Positions 11,053 to 24,337 of a stretch of DNA of 64,000 bases are shown piece by piece (the first letter of the stretch is position 1; every line of letters begins with the position of its first letter). The DNA is from Oxytricha trifallax (taxonomy: Eukaryota > Ciliophora > Spirotrichea > Sporadotrichida > Oxytrichidae): the NCBI GenBank assembly GCA_000711775.1, contig ARYC01000526.1:89818-153817 (forward strand), read 5' to 3'. The translations under genes and the position numbers were made by a program. The notes beneath the pieces were generated by a model. The model made no database searches. It was not told the origin of the DNA and was given only the letters and a program-made list of their open reading frames with translations.

Positions 11053-14000
11053 TCAATATACATTTGCGAATTTTTTACCATTTTTCTTTTTCCTTCTAGA
11101 CTCAACGGTCTCTCTGAGTTTTCTATCGTGCCTCTATTCGATCTCCATCTCTTCTTTATTTTTCTGAGCTTTTTTCACATCCCCCAATTTAAGCGACACT
11201 GAGTCTGATCTTCTCAAAGAGTCAGAAGGCAACAGCTAAGAGGGTTCAAATCTTTCAATCTAAATTAAATTTATTTAGAAAATTTAGTTTTATGACTTAC
11301 TGGGAAGTAGAAATTCTCAAGTTCTCTCAAATCCATATACCTCACTCCTCCAATATCAATGTAACCCATGTAATTACCAGTGATTTCTATTAATTTCTTT
11401 CCATTCCAATGAATTTCACCAACGAATTGATCTTATGGCCTAAATTTTCAATTTGGTTAAATGTAATTTAGGTTATTTTAAGTCTTACTTTTTCTTAACA
11501 TTTCCTATATCTATGAAGCCGTAGATATTGTGAGCTTTATAGTGGAATTCAATCTTAGAAGTGACTTAATGGACTATAGTTCCCATAAATATATTGTTAA
11601 ATTAATCTCCTGGGACATTCCATTCGATCTTAGTGCCATCTTAGAATTCCAAACATTTTCTACCTTCAACTTTAAGAGATATTGAATTTATCCAAGCTTT
11701 AGCAACGAAGCTACTCCATCCATACATACGATAAAGATTTTATGGACCTTCAAATAAGAAATGAGTTACTGGAGGTCTATGTTCTGTTTACTCGACAAAA
11801 ATCTATGTTCCATCTTGGCCTAGAGCTTAGAAAGTCTCTCCCAAAATAGGGTTTAACTATAAGAGTTAATATTGATATTAAAACTTACTGGCTTCTCAAA
11901 CATGTGTGTAGGATAGAAATAAGAAATCGCTGAAGTCATAGCCATCATTACTCTTTCAATGGGGTCTTTGCTTAATGCTGCTGCATTGATAAAAATAGGA
12001 TTGACACCTGCAAGTTCTCCAATACTCTCTAATGTGCTCTTTGCACACATGCATTTAATAGGAAAGCTCACTGTTGTTAAATTGAAGCTGCCACTTAAAA
12101 GTTTTCTTCCAATAGTCTTAAGCATTTCTTTTCCAGAGGATCTCAATCTGTGAATAAGTTCAGAATCAGTTAGCTAAATTCCACCGTTTGGAGAAGCTTC
12201 AGTTGGATGTCTATAATCATCTTTACCAGGCCTATATTAAGTAAATCCTCTAAATGATTTAGCTTTATTAAAGAATTCATCTTGCCTTTCCTTAAGCTTT
12301 TACTCAGCAATTTCTCTTGATTAAAATTTAATCAATTATATGAATAATTCGGTTTTTTGTTGTAAGTTAGAGCACATGTAACTTTCTACTCTTCCTCAAA
12401 TATGCTTTTTCTGTTCATTCTTTTGATGTCTGCAAAAAAGTTCTCAAATTCATATTTTTCATCTTATGTCTCAAGTCCTTGAAGCTGCGAAGCTTAAATC
12501 ATGTATAATTAGATGTCATCATTTTAAGCTTCTTCAAAGATGTCTTGAATGAATCTTTGTTCCATAAGTATTGACTGTTCAGCCAATTCTTCGACTGAGA
12601 CTGGTTAATTGCTTTAATCATTTGTTTTCAAATTTTGCTCCCTTTCCCTAATTATCTGTAAAATAAGCTGTAATTTATCATGAATTTCCCTTTCATCTGC
12701 CATACTTGAAGTTTCTGAGTCTCGGCCTCCATCCTGATCATCATTCTATTAAGAAATGGGTTTTTAAACCTAGCTATCCTCATTAAGTTTTGTTAGCAAC
12801 TCCTCTGTGATTGTTTTTATCTGATCTTTCTTTATAACTTTATCTTGCAGATTGCTATCCTTCCTTTTTAACAGTTCTCTTTACCTCATTATTACAGATT
12901 TCATCTTAAATTTCTCCTCTTCACTAAGGCATCTATCGCATTCAAAGAGCAAATCACTCAAAACTCTGCTATTAGTTATTGCTTCTCTTAATCTTTTGCG
13001 ATTGAGCAAGATCTAATGTCCATTATCTTCTCCAATCAAGATGTGGTTTTCAGGATTGAAAGATTGTGAGAGAGGCTCGTTTGGATTGTTAGAACTTTCA
13101 TCTTTTGAGATTCGCTTAAGAATCTTATTGAATCCGACATAAATATAGAATTATTATATTTACTGTTCTAATTAGAAACTTAAAAGGTATACATTGTCTA
13201 TGGGGTGTCAGATACTGCTTTTGTTGATTAAGTGACAAGTTAGAAAGTTCCCAAAATAGGAGACCAAATTAAACCTAGTAGCCCTCTACCTAAACCTGCC
13301 ACACCTCCTCTAACTCCTCCTTCTTTTGCACCTAAAATAGGTTCAGCAACTATTCCTGCTACAGCTGAGAACAAATTGCTAATAATTGAGTCCTGACTAG
13401 AACTTTGGGGAGAAGGTTACTACACTTAACTTTATATATTTTTAAAAAAAATAATGCTCCATCATATTAAATTTATTATTTATATAATTAAATATTAATT
13501 GTTCATAATAAAATTTAACTATCTTTCTATTAGTTATTAAGAACATTTCCCAAGTTAGCTTCATAATCCTCTCCAATCTAAAAATATGGCGATTAAGAAT
13601 TAAGATTGAATAATTTCTTTTTCTATAATTTACCTTTTCTAAAGATAAAACCAAATAGTTGATTTCTTTCCATTTCTGAGAAAAGAGTTGCAGTACTTCT
13701 TACATATCAGATTGCTTCATTTGCTATTAAACATTTTTGGTTTATCCGAGTTCTTCAAATGATTTTCTTATATTTTGGAAATTCTATTATTCTGCTAGCA
13801 CTCATTACTTATATTTAAATGTTTTATTTCGATTTTCACTTCAATATGAATTAATGTCCAATAAAGATGTAAAACATATAGATTTATTATTGACAGTAAA
13901 CCTTAGATTTGATCTCTCCTTAATTTAATAGTCGAAAGAATCCAAGATCTTCCCTGTTTCAATGTCGACCACCACTCCTATAATGATTCATTATAACTTC

Positions 14001-14370
14001 ATAAGGCAATGAAAAGATAAAGAAAATGCGAGGATTTTATAACTTGGCTTACTCATTTTTTCTTATATAGACCCTACAGATAACTATACTGATTCTATTG
14101 GACCATTACTGCCTTAATCAAGATTCTTGAAAATATGCAAAATTTCATTCTCAATATCCAACACGAAATATGCTTGATAAAAAACATTAAACTATGAGAA
14201 TTTAAGTTGATTTTAATAAATCATATAATATATAATAAAATATGCCTTTTCTATGAGTAATAGATAAGTCTGATAAGAAATTAATACAAGAAGTTTTCTA
14301 TGGCAAGATATACCCTCTCAGGTATTTTTCATTCAACTGCAAGCTTGATGCGATATTCTATCCTGTTCCT
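11053..14370 (-). CDS. Oxysterol-binding-protein (ORD) gene with VPS13-C-like N-terminal part
   Basis: The C-terminal half is an OSBP-related lipid-binding domain: the ORP signature region EKPLNPILGETF is formed across a 32-nt intron, followed by HRPPVTHFLFEG and WNVPGDQF, ending at TGA 11053-11055. Upstream is a charged coiled-coil region (12390-13140) joined on pointer TACTC (12301-12305/12387-12391). Further upstream (13170-13400) is the Gly-rich helical repeat AGIVAEPILGAKEGGVRGG...GRGLLGLIWSPILG, which resembles the C-terminal region of VPS13 lipid-transfer proteins. A TATA pointer near 13175/13150 joins the two parts in frame. More coding blocks lie at 13630-13740, 13920-14000, 14060-14160 and 14270-14370; their junctions were not resolved and no start codon was fixed. 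Likely acts at membrane contact sites (inference). Confidence 0.75.
11260..11300 (-). other. GT-AG intron, 41 nt
   Basis: Starts GTAAGT and ends TTTAG on the minus strand. Removal joins ...ENFYFP to IERFEPS in frame within the ORP C-terminus. No pointer repeat is needed, so this is a spliceosomal intron rather than an IES. Confidence 0.8.
11440..11488 (-). other. GT-AG intron, 49 nt
   Basis: Starts GTAAGA and ends TTTAG on the minus strand. Removal restores ...NVKKPQDQFVGEIHWNG in the ORP domain. Confidence 0.8.
11857..11888 (-). other. GT-AG intron, 32 nt
   Basis: Starts GTAAGT and ends TATAG on the minus strand. Removal creates the ORP signature EKPLNPILGE. Very short, but with canonical ends. 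Confidence 0.85.
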
Positions 14371-15055
14371 ATACAAATTTTATAATTCAGCTTTATTGCA
14401 GGATTAAAAACAATTTGTACTTTAAATTAAATCGTATGCATATGGGCAAATTAATGAATAAATTACCTTAAAGTTTAAAATAAAGTATAATTTAAGCTAA
14501 ATAATATCCATTTTAAATACATTTATTTGAAACTGAATTTTAATTCAAACTATAATTAATTAATTAATAGTAAACTTTTGTTGATAGAAATTTAACAAAA
14601 CTTTAATTGAGAGTAAATGAGTATTATATGCAATTTAATACGTACTTTCCATCTAGAGATGACTTTAAATTTAATTATATAATAAATGAGGCAGACGATC
14701 ACAAATTTATACTTATTTATTAACTTGTAGATTAATGTAATTGGATGATATTAAACGAACTATATTTTATGACTAATCGCATTATTTCAATTTGATATTT
14801 AATGAAATATGTTACAAAGAAAAATATGAATGAGCAGTGCATATGCAATCTTGCAATAAAAGTATAATTAATATGTAAAAAATTTGCAATAAATATATAG
14901 CAAATTTTTAAAATTATTATAGTTTAAGTTTGAACTTGATAAATCATTATCTATAATAAACTTAGCTAAATTTGAAAACATATTCATAATAACATTTAAC
15001 ACTATTTTTTATTTTTTATAAATATGTAGGGTTTATATAAACCTCACTTGTTTCA
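14371..15055. other. AT-rich intergenic region
   Basis: Divergent spacer between the OSBP-like gene (-) and the PHD gene (+). No open frame is supported. Expected to hold both 5' regions and nanochromosome ends, but no motif was recognised. Confidence 0.45.
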
Positions 15056-18000
15056 ATGAACAATTAGGATTGTTTTAGCGATTTAAGACACGAAGAGAGC
15101 GATGATGTTAATCAGGCTCCTCCTCAAAAGAAACTTCAAGGCCAACCTCATTACGTGAGGGACCACTCCACCCATTTCGACATTAAATAGGCTTATTTTT
15201 ATTAGTATTTTACAGTTAATCATAACAAGTTTAAGTTAAGATTGAGAAATTTTAGTATATTATTATGTGATTGAAAATGGGAGTGGATCTGAGATGATGA
15301 AAGAAGATGAAAAAGATGTAGAATTACATCAGAGGCGGGTGTATGGATAAAATGATCATTCTACTAAGCCAAACGCACTCGAGAGAGATAGGCAAAATAT
15401 TGTATCTGATACTGCCGAACACAGTAAGCCCTCCAGCACTGTCAGCCAAGGGTCTCTAAGGGAAGTAAATGGTTTAAAGCAGGCTTTATCAATTAAATCA
15501 TGACTTTAAATGCGTATATTTCAATTAAAGTAATAGAAATTGCAATTCAAAAATTTCTTAAAACGTGTTTATTTATTAAGGCTTAAAAGTTGTATCAAAC
15601 GCCTAAAGTTGATAAAAGGTATGAAGCAAAATTGTCAACTTTTGAGAACTCTGAATTATTTAGTGGCGCGAGAGAGAATCAATATGCAAGCAATTATTCC
15701 ACAATCGATAAGAAAGCTTAAGGAAATCATTCAGATGAGAATTCGTAAAAATCTAATGATATCTACTATAATTAGCCTATCTAGGATTAAAACTATGAAG
15801 CCTATCAACAAAATTTAGATTTATCAGCTTAAAGTTGCAATTAAGGGGATTTTCACGAAGATTCTAAACTTATTATAAGTTAATTTACTTCAAAATTTAG
15901 ATTACTAATCAATAAAATATTTTTATTTTTTCTGAAGTTTAATTAGAAAGCAGGAAGTTTTAGTATGATACGGGAAAGAGAAAGGCGTTCATGTCGGGAT
16001 AAAACTTCAAAGTACTCTCTTACTCATAAGGGCATGTAAAGTAATATACGTAAGTTACTAACCCTTGCCTTTCTTTGTAATTTTAGAGTGTTTTTATTTG
16101 ATAAATCTGCTCAGTTTATTTTAATAAGTCAATTAACAGCATAATCTTACCTAATCTTGTTTTGTAGAAGCTCACGAGGAATAGGCCCTAAACTAAAATG
16201 CAAATTAGATTCGGGGTCTTGGCCCTTAAGGATCAGATTTGAACATGAATCTTGGAGGGCCTGAAACTATCTAAGAATCAGGACTTATAAAGGATGGTCG
16301 ACCGGATGGTAAAGCTCATAAGAAAAGTGCGCCACGTTCCACTGATTAATGCCTTAGTACCATCGCAAACATGTTTGCCTTCGACTGGTCATTGAAGGAT
16401 ATAGGGAATCTCAGACACAGTCCTCGTAAGTTCATATTTCAGCTTCTTATTTTAGTATATGCTTAATCTTCTTGTTTTTTAGAGTAAGAGTTGACTAGTT
16501 TATATCATATAAAATTATTTTGTTAATTGAACTTTGCTATCAATACTAGGCATTTATAAAATAACTTAACCTTTTTTATATTTACATTTAGTTCTATATA
16601 CTGGTTCTATGTTAATACTTAGTATTTTCCATTCAAGGCACTAGATTTGTCGCAAAAGCCATTAGACGATTTGATTGCACCTATTCTTTAAAATCTTAAA
16701 CCAAATAATAATTATATAAATAAAAATATAGAAGAATTAAAACAGCAGGAACATAACCTCATCATCAACGATTAATAATTATAGCAAGAGATATTAAATT
16801 CTAACAATTAATAGAATTAAGATTAAAATATATTCAATGCAAGAGACTTTTCTCAACATGATTTAAACTAGCAATTAACAGTCAATAATGATACTTCTCC
16901 ATAGAATCTTACTATAATATTAACATATTATTATTTGTATTAATAATCTGAACTTAAATGGGGATTAAAAACCCTTTCAATAGTACACTCCAGACTATAT
17001 AATGACCCTATTCAGGGAAAAGAGATTTAGAAAGTTTAAAAAGCAATTCAAAGAGCTTATGTAAAGATTAGAATCAGAGAAAAAACTTGATTTAGTAGAA
17101 AATTTACATACTGAAATTCATGATACATTAGATATAAATATTGAGATATTGCCATTAGGAGAGAAACTATAAGATAGTTCAGACTAATAAATGGTTGAAG
17201 AAGTGATTCCAAAAAGCGAAGAGCAAAAATTGATTGAAGAAAAACTAATCGAGAGATAAAAATAAGATCAAACCATTTAAGAAGCTAATAGAAACTACGA
17301 TAGTATGATTGATATTTTACAGAGAGAAATTTCTAACATTGAACAGTCGAACAGAGATTAATTGAAGGATTAAGCCTAAAAACTGTAGAAATCTTATCAA
17401 ATAGCTTTGGATGCTGATCCTTTGACATCAAAAGATAACTTTGTTTATCGCTAAGATGAAATGCTAAGTTATGACTAGGAGTTTGTTTCTAAAATTGATC
17501 CCATGCTTATTCAGGATTTTATGATTAACAAGGAATGGTATTTAGAAAATTTCAACGAAATCTTACTGAATGTGGGTCATTCATCAAAGCTTGAAAAGGA
17601 CTTCTTGAAGCATATTGAGTATGTCCAATAAAAGAAGAGTGATTTAAAATACAAGAGAATCTTGAAACACATTGAGTAGGGGAAAAAGGGCGATTAAATC
17701 ACTATGGCAGATCTAGAGCAATACTAAACCTTGAATTCAGCTAAAAGAAATCTTGTAGCTCAAGAAGACGCTCAATGTGCAATTTGCAATAACGGAGATT
17801 ACGAAGAAGAAGACATGATTGTGTTTTGTGGTAACTGTAATGTGCCGGTTCATCAGAGCTGCTATGGTATTGAATAACTTCCTGAAGGGGATTGGGTTTG
17901 CTACAACTGTGACATATTTGGCATGAAAAGAGGATTAATGTTAAACTGTCTCTTATGTCCTAAGAAAGGTGGTTGTATGAAGCCAACAAATATCTTCTCA

Positions 18001-21000
18001 ACAGTTGAAAATTATAAAATGTTTAACTCGGGAGGAAACTCTAGTCATGCAAAAAAAAGTTCAACTAAAGGAAAATAAACTCACCATCATTATGGATAAA
18101 GTGTTAGCGAAAAGATTTGTTTGGTTGATAACTTGACTCCTGACAAAAGAATTAACATTGGAGAAAACGAAGACAAGAACTTAAGTTTGACAGTTATATT
18201 GAACAGAGAGTTTAATTTCCAATCAGACCTTCGTTAAAGGTATGTCTTAATGGAATCTCCTCTAGAAACTCTAGATTTAATATTTGATGCTAATGAAAAA
18301 ATAACTCAGACACCAGAGGACTACTCCTTTTTCTTGCATAAAAATGAATCTAGACTTGAAAGTCATCCTAAAACTGAATCATTATACTAATGGGTTCATT
18401 TAAGTTGCGCTTCTTGGATCCCTGGTCCACTTGTAACTCCCAAGACACCTGTTAGACTAAATAAATTCGATGAAAAACGATTCTAACTCTAATGTATTAT
18501 CTGTCTGAAGAGGGATGGAGCTTGTATGCAGTGCTAAGCCTCTCGATGCACGATTGCTTTTCATGTAGAATTATGATCAAATTTTGAAAAGTTGGAATGT
18601 TTGTAAAATACTCTATAAAGTACAGTAAAGATTAATTTTAGAAATTAAAAATAAACTGTTCATCAACTAATTTGGCATTTGAATATTTGAGTATTTTTTA
18701 TAATTTTATACACACACTGACAGGCTCACGTTTGTTCAAAAACCTTAAAATATATTGAAATTATTTTTATAGTATAATAATAATATTAAGTACCCTACTT
18801 AATTAGATATCAATTTATTTATACTTTGTTAAACTACTTATAATTTATTAATTAACTTGAGTTTAATAACATATTTATCTTAAATGTGCTAGAAGAAACA
18901 ACTATTGCATGGAAATCGAAAGAAAAGATCGTGAAAAAACCTACAGAATGTTCTGTGAGAAGCACAGACCTCTAAAAATAGTGAAGGAAATGGAGGAAAA
19001 AGATAAGTAAACAATAGAAGAAATCTAAAAATTCTCGAAAATCATAGATAAATGCATGGACATAGATTTTAAACACCAGCTAAAACCCTCCAAACAGCAT
19101 GAAAAGGAGAAAGAACTATAAAAACAGCAGAAATATGAGAGAGAATACTAGGAGCACCATCAAACATCAATGAAAAGCTACAAACTTCCTAAACCTGAGA
19201 AGGTAAGAAAGGAGAAGATTTTGAAGGAGAAAAAAATCAAGGAAGTTGTTAAGAAATGGAGAGAAAAGGATAAAAAGATGCTATTTGAAAGAATCAAGGA
19301 GAAATACCTAATTAATTTACAAATTTTCACTATTTATTTTTATAATTTGGATAATTTATTAAGCATTTTACCTTATGTTCAGGAAAATGCGTATAAATAT
19401 CGTGAGAGTTGACCCAATGAAGAAATTCAAGAAAAGTGGCAAATCATAACCTGCTAGAAAGAGATCTAAAAAGAGAGTGAACAAGAAACAAACTATAAAA
19501 TCTATTCATTTATATTTGTCCGTCTAAAACAAACTGCATAATCACATATTGGAGGTAGTCGTCCTGGTTTAAGGTCAAAGTTACCAGGGAATATTGAAGA
19601 GGACAAGCAGCAAGATCTCATAATTTATAATTAAAATTACATAAAAAAGATAAAAATCTAGCAATAAATTATAATTTAAATCTATTGCAACTACAGCAAG
19701 AAATAATGATGAATGACTTTGAAGAAGAACAAAAAGATCAGAACTACGATAATATTGAACAAACACAACTAGATCCCACAAACGAGTAAAATATTGATTA
19801 AACTGACAACATTGAGGAAGATCAAGAAATTTACTATAAATTGAGCATTCCTACTTACCCCACTGACATCGATTGGACAATCACACTTTCTCGTAATGTT
19901 TTTAAAATTTAAAGTTACAAATTTCCTAATAATTTACTAAAAACTATATAGGAGTATGCCTAAGTCTTAGAAATTATAAACTACTATAACAAATATTTAT
20001 ATAAAATGATTTCCCATGGCCTGAAATCAAATTTAACAACTTCACAGCTAAAGATTGCTACGAAAAATATGTATCTATTGTCAAAGATGCTCATGCTTTT
20101 TTGAAAAAGGTTCTTGGGTTGAAGGAAAAATACAAGAAAATGATGTAAAATCAATTGGCACTCGCTCAATAAATACAAATGCAGTAACCAGTTGGTTTGA
20201 GAATTTTTTTAAGCTAATTACTTCAAAATTAATTTATATATGGTTAGTAGAATCTGGCATAAGGTGTAGTTTTGACCAATGCTCAAGAATCAGCTTTATA
20301 CTGCAAATGTAAGGGAGCAGTTCTATCAAATTTTATTTGTGTTTTCAAAAAATTTAATGTTTTGCAGTTATCAGTGATTTGTATGTAAAATGTGATGGAG
20401 ATGATGAATGTGTGAATGGAGGATGGGTTCATCCACAGTGCACAGAAGAACTCAAAAATAAATCTAAGGAAGAATTAGATGCAATAGAGGAGTGGTACTG
20501 TGAAGAGTGCCAAGCTAGAATAAAAAAGGAAGATGCAGAAGAGGATGAAGAATAAAAAGAAGAAGAAGACTAAGAAGAGGAAGAAGAAGAGGATGATTAA
20601 GACGATGACGAAGAGTAGAACATCAACCAATCCCAGCAAGATAATTAGATGTTTATTGATAATACAGGAGATAATTAAGAGATACCAAGAGAAGATTATG
20701 CCAGCCACAACTAGATAATCTCCTATCAAGACAACAAAAATATACAGCAAGAAAACGATGAAGACCACATGATGATAGATGCTGAGTAAATTGACGAGTA
20801 AGAACTGCAAGAAGCATACTTGCGTGAAAACAATAACTACAGCATCCGCATCAATGCAAGCACATAATCAGCACATTTGCAGCAATAACAGTCGAAACAG
20901 TTGTATAAGTAGTTGAATGAAGATGAAATGGACGAGGATGAAGAAAATGAAGGAGCAAATGTTAGAGTGGTTGCTGAAAATAACAATGATGACAGTAACA

Positions 21001-21215
21001 GTAGGAAAGACAGTAGTGACAGCAGTCATTAACATTTTACTTCAATTTTATTGTATAAAACTATTATTGTCATTCTCAATCGTCGTCATCATCTTCAGAT
21101 CACATTTTCTGAGGAAAAAATCTCTAGGAAAAGCAAAAAACAAAGTAGAGCAGATCACTCTGAACAATTTAGGAGACTAAACTATTCTAATAGAAATTAG
21201 GAAGAAAATTATTGA
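15056..21215 (+). CDS. Multi-PHD-finger chromatin protein (BRPF/JADE/AF10-like)
   Basis: Starts at ATG 15056 ([17 protein letters not shown]) and ends at TGA 21213-21215. A first PHD finger at about 17770-17940 ([18 protein letters not shown] ... [12 protein letters not shown] ... WVCYNC) is followed by the extended PHD with its Cys2HisCys knuckle ([35 protein letters not shown], then FHVE joined to CARRNNYC across an IES). This is the PHD-knuckle-PHD module that binds unmodified histone H3 and DNA in BRPF, JADE and AF10 proteins. A third PHD-like finger lies at about 20300-20520 (CKCKGA ... [17 protein letters not shown] ... WYCEEC), then an acidic Glu/Asp-rich stretch and a Gln-rich, Ser-rich tail. 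At least ten coding blocks; pointer AGGCTT (15481-15486/15579-15584) and GAAA near 19305/19382 keep frame. Nuclear, histone reading (inference from family). Confidence 0.85.
18577..18887 (+). other. IES inside the extended PHD finger
   Basis: About 310 bp of AT-rich sequence separates ...IAFHVE from CARRNNYC, two halves of one zinc-binding motif, so it must be removed. Only a 2-bp AA overlap is seen at the junction, short for a pointer; no GT-AG intron placement keeps frame. No gene inside. Confidence 0.6.
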
Positions 21216-21353
21216 TTATCAAACTTGAAATTTATTATATTTATGCATTTACACTATCTCGCTTTATATTTAACACCTAATAAATTCTAAAAATATTTAA
21301 AGATACAAAATAAATTCGAAAATATATATATAGAATATATTATGATTATGAGA

Positions 21354-23401
21354 TCAGCCAGTGTTATTAGTGTCAAATTTGAAGCTTATGTATAAGAAGT
21401 TATCCAAATGACTCATATTTAGTTGCATCCAGTAGAGAGGGGTGTTCATATCAACTTCCACACCTTAGCACACGATCTCAAAGTCCCTCTTTTTTAGTAA
21501 TTTCTTTATAAATTATAATATTATCTTAAATTTGAATTGGGAGACCTTAAAAGTTTCTTCATAGATACATCGATTAGAAATTATTTATTATTTTAGTAAA
21601 TCCAAATCGCCATTATCATTGAGACTTCTCTCAAACAATCTTGGGAATGTTTATTCTAATGCGTCGCCAATCGTAAATTGCTCAGGTTGTCTCTATCCTT
21701 CATCCTATTTTCAAAATATTCACATAAAAATAAAAATACTTACACTGTTCTAATCAGTGGGATTAACATCTAAATTAGCAAGAAGGTAAGTATGATGGGT
21801 GTTTGAAAAGATTCTAAGAGAGTACTTCTTCAATTCTTATACGTTTTTGTCAATTAGTGGTTGGTTTACTTCCCAGAATGACTCATAGTTCACTTTAAAA
21901 ATCAATTAATTTTTAATTTTATTGAATTAAAGATGGAAGATCTATATTTTCTTGTGGATGTTTTTCATAATTTTTCTATATAAGCTATCTTAAAACTATT
22001 CATAAAAAAATAATTATATATCTATGAATAAATCATAGTTATGTTTAAGAATTCCTTCAATCATGCGTGTTTCATCACGATTCTACATATTCAGAATTTC
22101 TGAACCCTAGCCCATCCTGATATTATGCGATTCTTTCAAAGCATTAATATAGTGAAATTTGAAAAAATTCAATCCCTCAAGTCTCAAAACTTGCTCTTCA
22201 GGGAAGTCTCTGTAGTGAAAAGTTAAACACCAGGGCAAATCTTTTTGTTTATTTTTTAAACCCACTAATTAGTCAAAATAGTATAAAAATCGTCAATAAA
22301 GAAATCCTTAAATACAAAGAAATATATAATATACTAACTTTAAACGTTTTTAACATTTTATGTTAGAAATATTTGTAATTTATAAAAGAATTTTATTTTA
22401 TTATAAATTTATGAATTTAAACATATTTATTTTTGCAACTTAAGCCAATTAAATATATTAGAATTTTTAATTTATATCTTTAAGTACATTAATTAATTAT
22501 AGAAAACTGAAATGAAGTTTACTTTTGATTAAAATCAAGTTTAATTTATTCCTATTTACAAACATGAGTAATTTTAAATTAAATTTCAATAATAAGTATT
22601 ATATCTTAAAAAATAAACAATTTTAATGTATAATTCAAACTATTTGCTTAAAATATAAAACTATGAATAAATCTCATTTAATTTTGATACAAAAGTAATT
22701 ACATTTTAAATTAAAAATAAAAATAAAAATTTTAAGATTTAAATATATATATTTTAATTATATAAAAAATGGGCTCAAGAAGTAAAAATAAAATATTTAT
22801 CACTTGAGCCCATATTTAATATAATAATATAAAAATCAAATGAATTTCTAATAAATAATTATAATTATGTTTGGAGAATGATTTATTTATAATTTCTATT
22901 TATTTTAAGAATATAAATATTTCAGATTTTTATCATATTTTGACTGAATGTATCAAATTAAACACCAAGTGGTATATTCCTATACATAAATTTTGAGATC
23001 ACTATTGTTTGAAATGTGAAAGGTTTGTACTATAAGGAATTAAAGGCAAAATTACCATTTTAGAGGAGTTCCATTAAAGGAAAACCACATCTCGTCATAA
23101 CAATCAATTTTATCTGAGCTGGCATAAGAATCAAACATTTTTTTCACTTCTGAGAGTAAGTAGAACAAATAATTCAATCTTGGTGCCATTATCTATATGA
23201 AGTTTTAATATTTTATCATCATAAAAAATTAAGGATTCATGCAAAAACATCATGGGATATTTCAATAATATGCCTAATACTAGTTGTTTCCTAATAACTT
23301 ACATATAGACTCCTGGGTGGATCAATACTCTGCAAGTCTTTGAGGGATAAATCAATTTTAACAGGGATAGAGCCCTCCCATAGTTTCCTTCTGAGTTCCA
23401 T
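21354..23401 (-). CDS. ATG5: Autophagy protein 5
   Basis: Conjugated to ATG12 and, with ATG16, forms the E3-like complex that lipidates ATG8 on phagophores. From ATG 23401 the protein starts MELRRKLWEGSIPVKIDL, then LNYLFYLLSEVKKMF and WFSFNGTPLKW (about 23050-23190), then DLPWCLTFHYRDFPEEQVL and HYINALKESHNIR (22070-22280), the ATG5-typical 'LPW..T.HF..FPE' region. VNYESFWEVNQPL (21750-21900) and QFTIGDALEQTFPRLF (21600-21700) follow. The end is IVCQGVEVDMNTPLYWM ... PDNFL-like HLDNFLYI, stop TGA 21354-21356. At least six MDSs in linear order. The middle gap (22285-23040) is an IES. The match spans the whole family length. Confidence 0.92.
22285..23040. other. Long AT-rich IES in ATG5
   Basis: About 750 bp of strongly AT-rich DNA between the ATG5 blocks ending in GTPLKW and beginning near LVGLKNKQKDLPW. 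No open frame. It contains an isolated perfect inverted repeat at 22769-22813. Confidence 0.7.
22769..22813. repeat. Hairpin in ATG5 IES
   Basis: ATGGGCTCAAG (22769-22779) and its exact reverse complement CTTGAGCCCAT (22803-22813) are separated by 23 bp. It stands out because it is G/C-richer than the surrounding AT-rich IES. Could be a decayed MITE end or a structural element; no function known. Confidence 0.7.
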
Positions 23402-23820
23402 ATTTACAGCGTCTGAGGGAATTTAATTCTTTGTTGGGATTGGTTGAGTGTTGATAAATGTTGATTGGGCTAATGGTTGTTATTGGATGCCATTTAATGT
23501 TAGTTAAATATATTTTTATATATATAAATACTTATTTAAGTATATTATTTCTAAGACAATTAATAACTTCCAATCAGTATATTAATACAATTAAATTTTT
23601 ATTATATATTACCTATCAGACTAGCTTGTGACGAGTTCCCCCCTACAATTTAAGTTTTACTCAAATCTTCTGCCATGATTTTATTATCTATAATGATTTA
23701 TTAATTAATTCCAAAATGTATTAATATATCTCGTATTCAATTAACTAATAATTGCATTAAGACTACTACATTCACTTAGTTTATAATATTTATTTTAATC
23801 GTAGAATAGTTTATAATACA
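23402..23820. other. AT-rich divergent spacer
   Basis: Lies between the ATG5 start (-) and the PAM18 start (+). No open frame is supported and no promoter motif is recognised. Confidence 0.45.
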
Positions 23821-24337
23821 ATGGAAGGCATGATATTCATGGGAGCATTCCTAATGGCAGCTTCAGTGGGTGGCAAAAAGGGCATATAATTCTATTAAGC
23901 AGTCATGAATCGCACTGCTTTTGGGGCTGGCAATACTACTATGATGCTTGGCAGATACTATCAAGTATTTATATATTTTTAAGTTAGGAGATCACTGAGG
24001 ATTAAAGCCAAAATATTTTTTTAAAAAAATCAAGGAGGATTTGAGAGTCCAATGACTCGTAGAGAGGCAGCCTTAATATTAGGAGTGCGAGAGTCAGTTG
24101 AAGAGAAAAAGATCTTAGAAGTACATAGGAAATTAATGCTAATATACTAACATTTTATTATTATAAATCACGTTATTTCTGACAGTTTAAAGAGCATGTG
24201 AATAGTATATTTACTATTGAATAATTATAATGCTAGTTAACCACCCTGATGGTGGTGGTTCAACATTTATAGCTACTAAAATAAATGAAGCAAAGGAGCT
24301 ACTAGCATCAGGAAAATCAAGCAGCGGTGGTAAATGA
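23821..24337 (+). CDS. Mitochondrial import J-protein PAM18/TIM14
   Basis: Stimulates mitochondrial Hsp70 at the TIM23 import motor in the inner membrane. ATG 23821 begins [18 protein letters not shown], a short N-terminal hydrophobic segment. After it come [20 protein letters not shown] and [15 protein letters not shown], with the J-domain HPD motif, then a short tail ending at TGA 24335-24337. Three MDSs: joins on ATCAAG (23960-23965/24029-24034) and TAATGCTA (24134-24141/24228-24235), both in frame. Size and order match the Pam18/DNAJC19 family. Confidence 0.92.

Noticed and set aside
10993..11202. 69-codon plus-strand open frame
   Set aside because: The minus strand here encodes the ORP C-terminus, in frame with the conserved domain; the plus frame is its shadow or AT-rich noise.
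15540..15818. Basic 92-codon frame inside the PHD gene
   Set aside because: A different frame ([20 protein letters not shown]) is restored by the AGGCTT pointer join and uses TAR=Gln naturally; the basic frame is an alternative reading.
20475..20810. 111-codon minus-strand open frame, hydrophobic
   Set aside because: It is the antisense shadow of the Glu/Asp/Gln-rich tail of the PHD protein on the plus strand.
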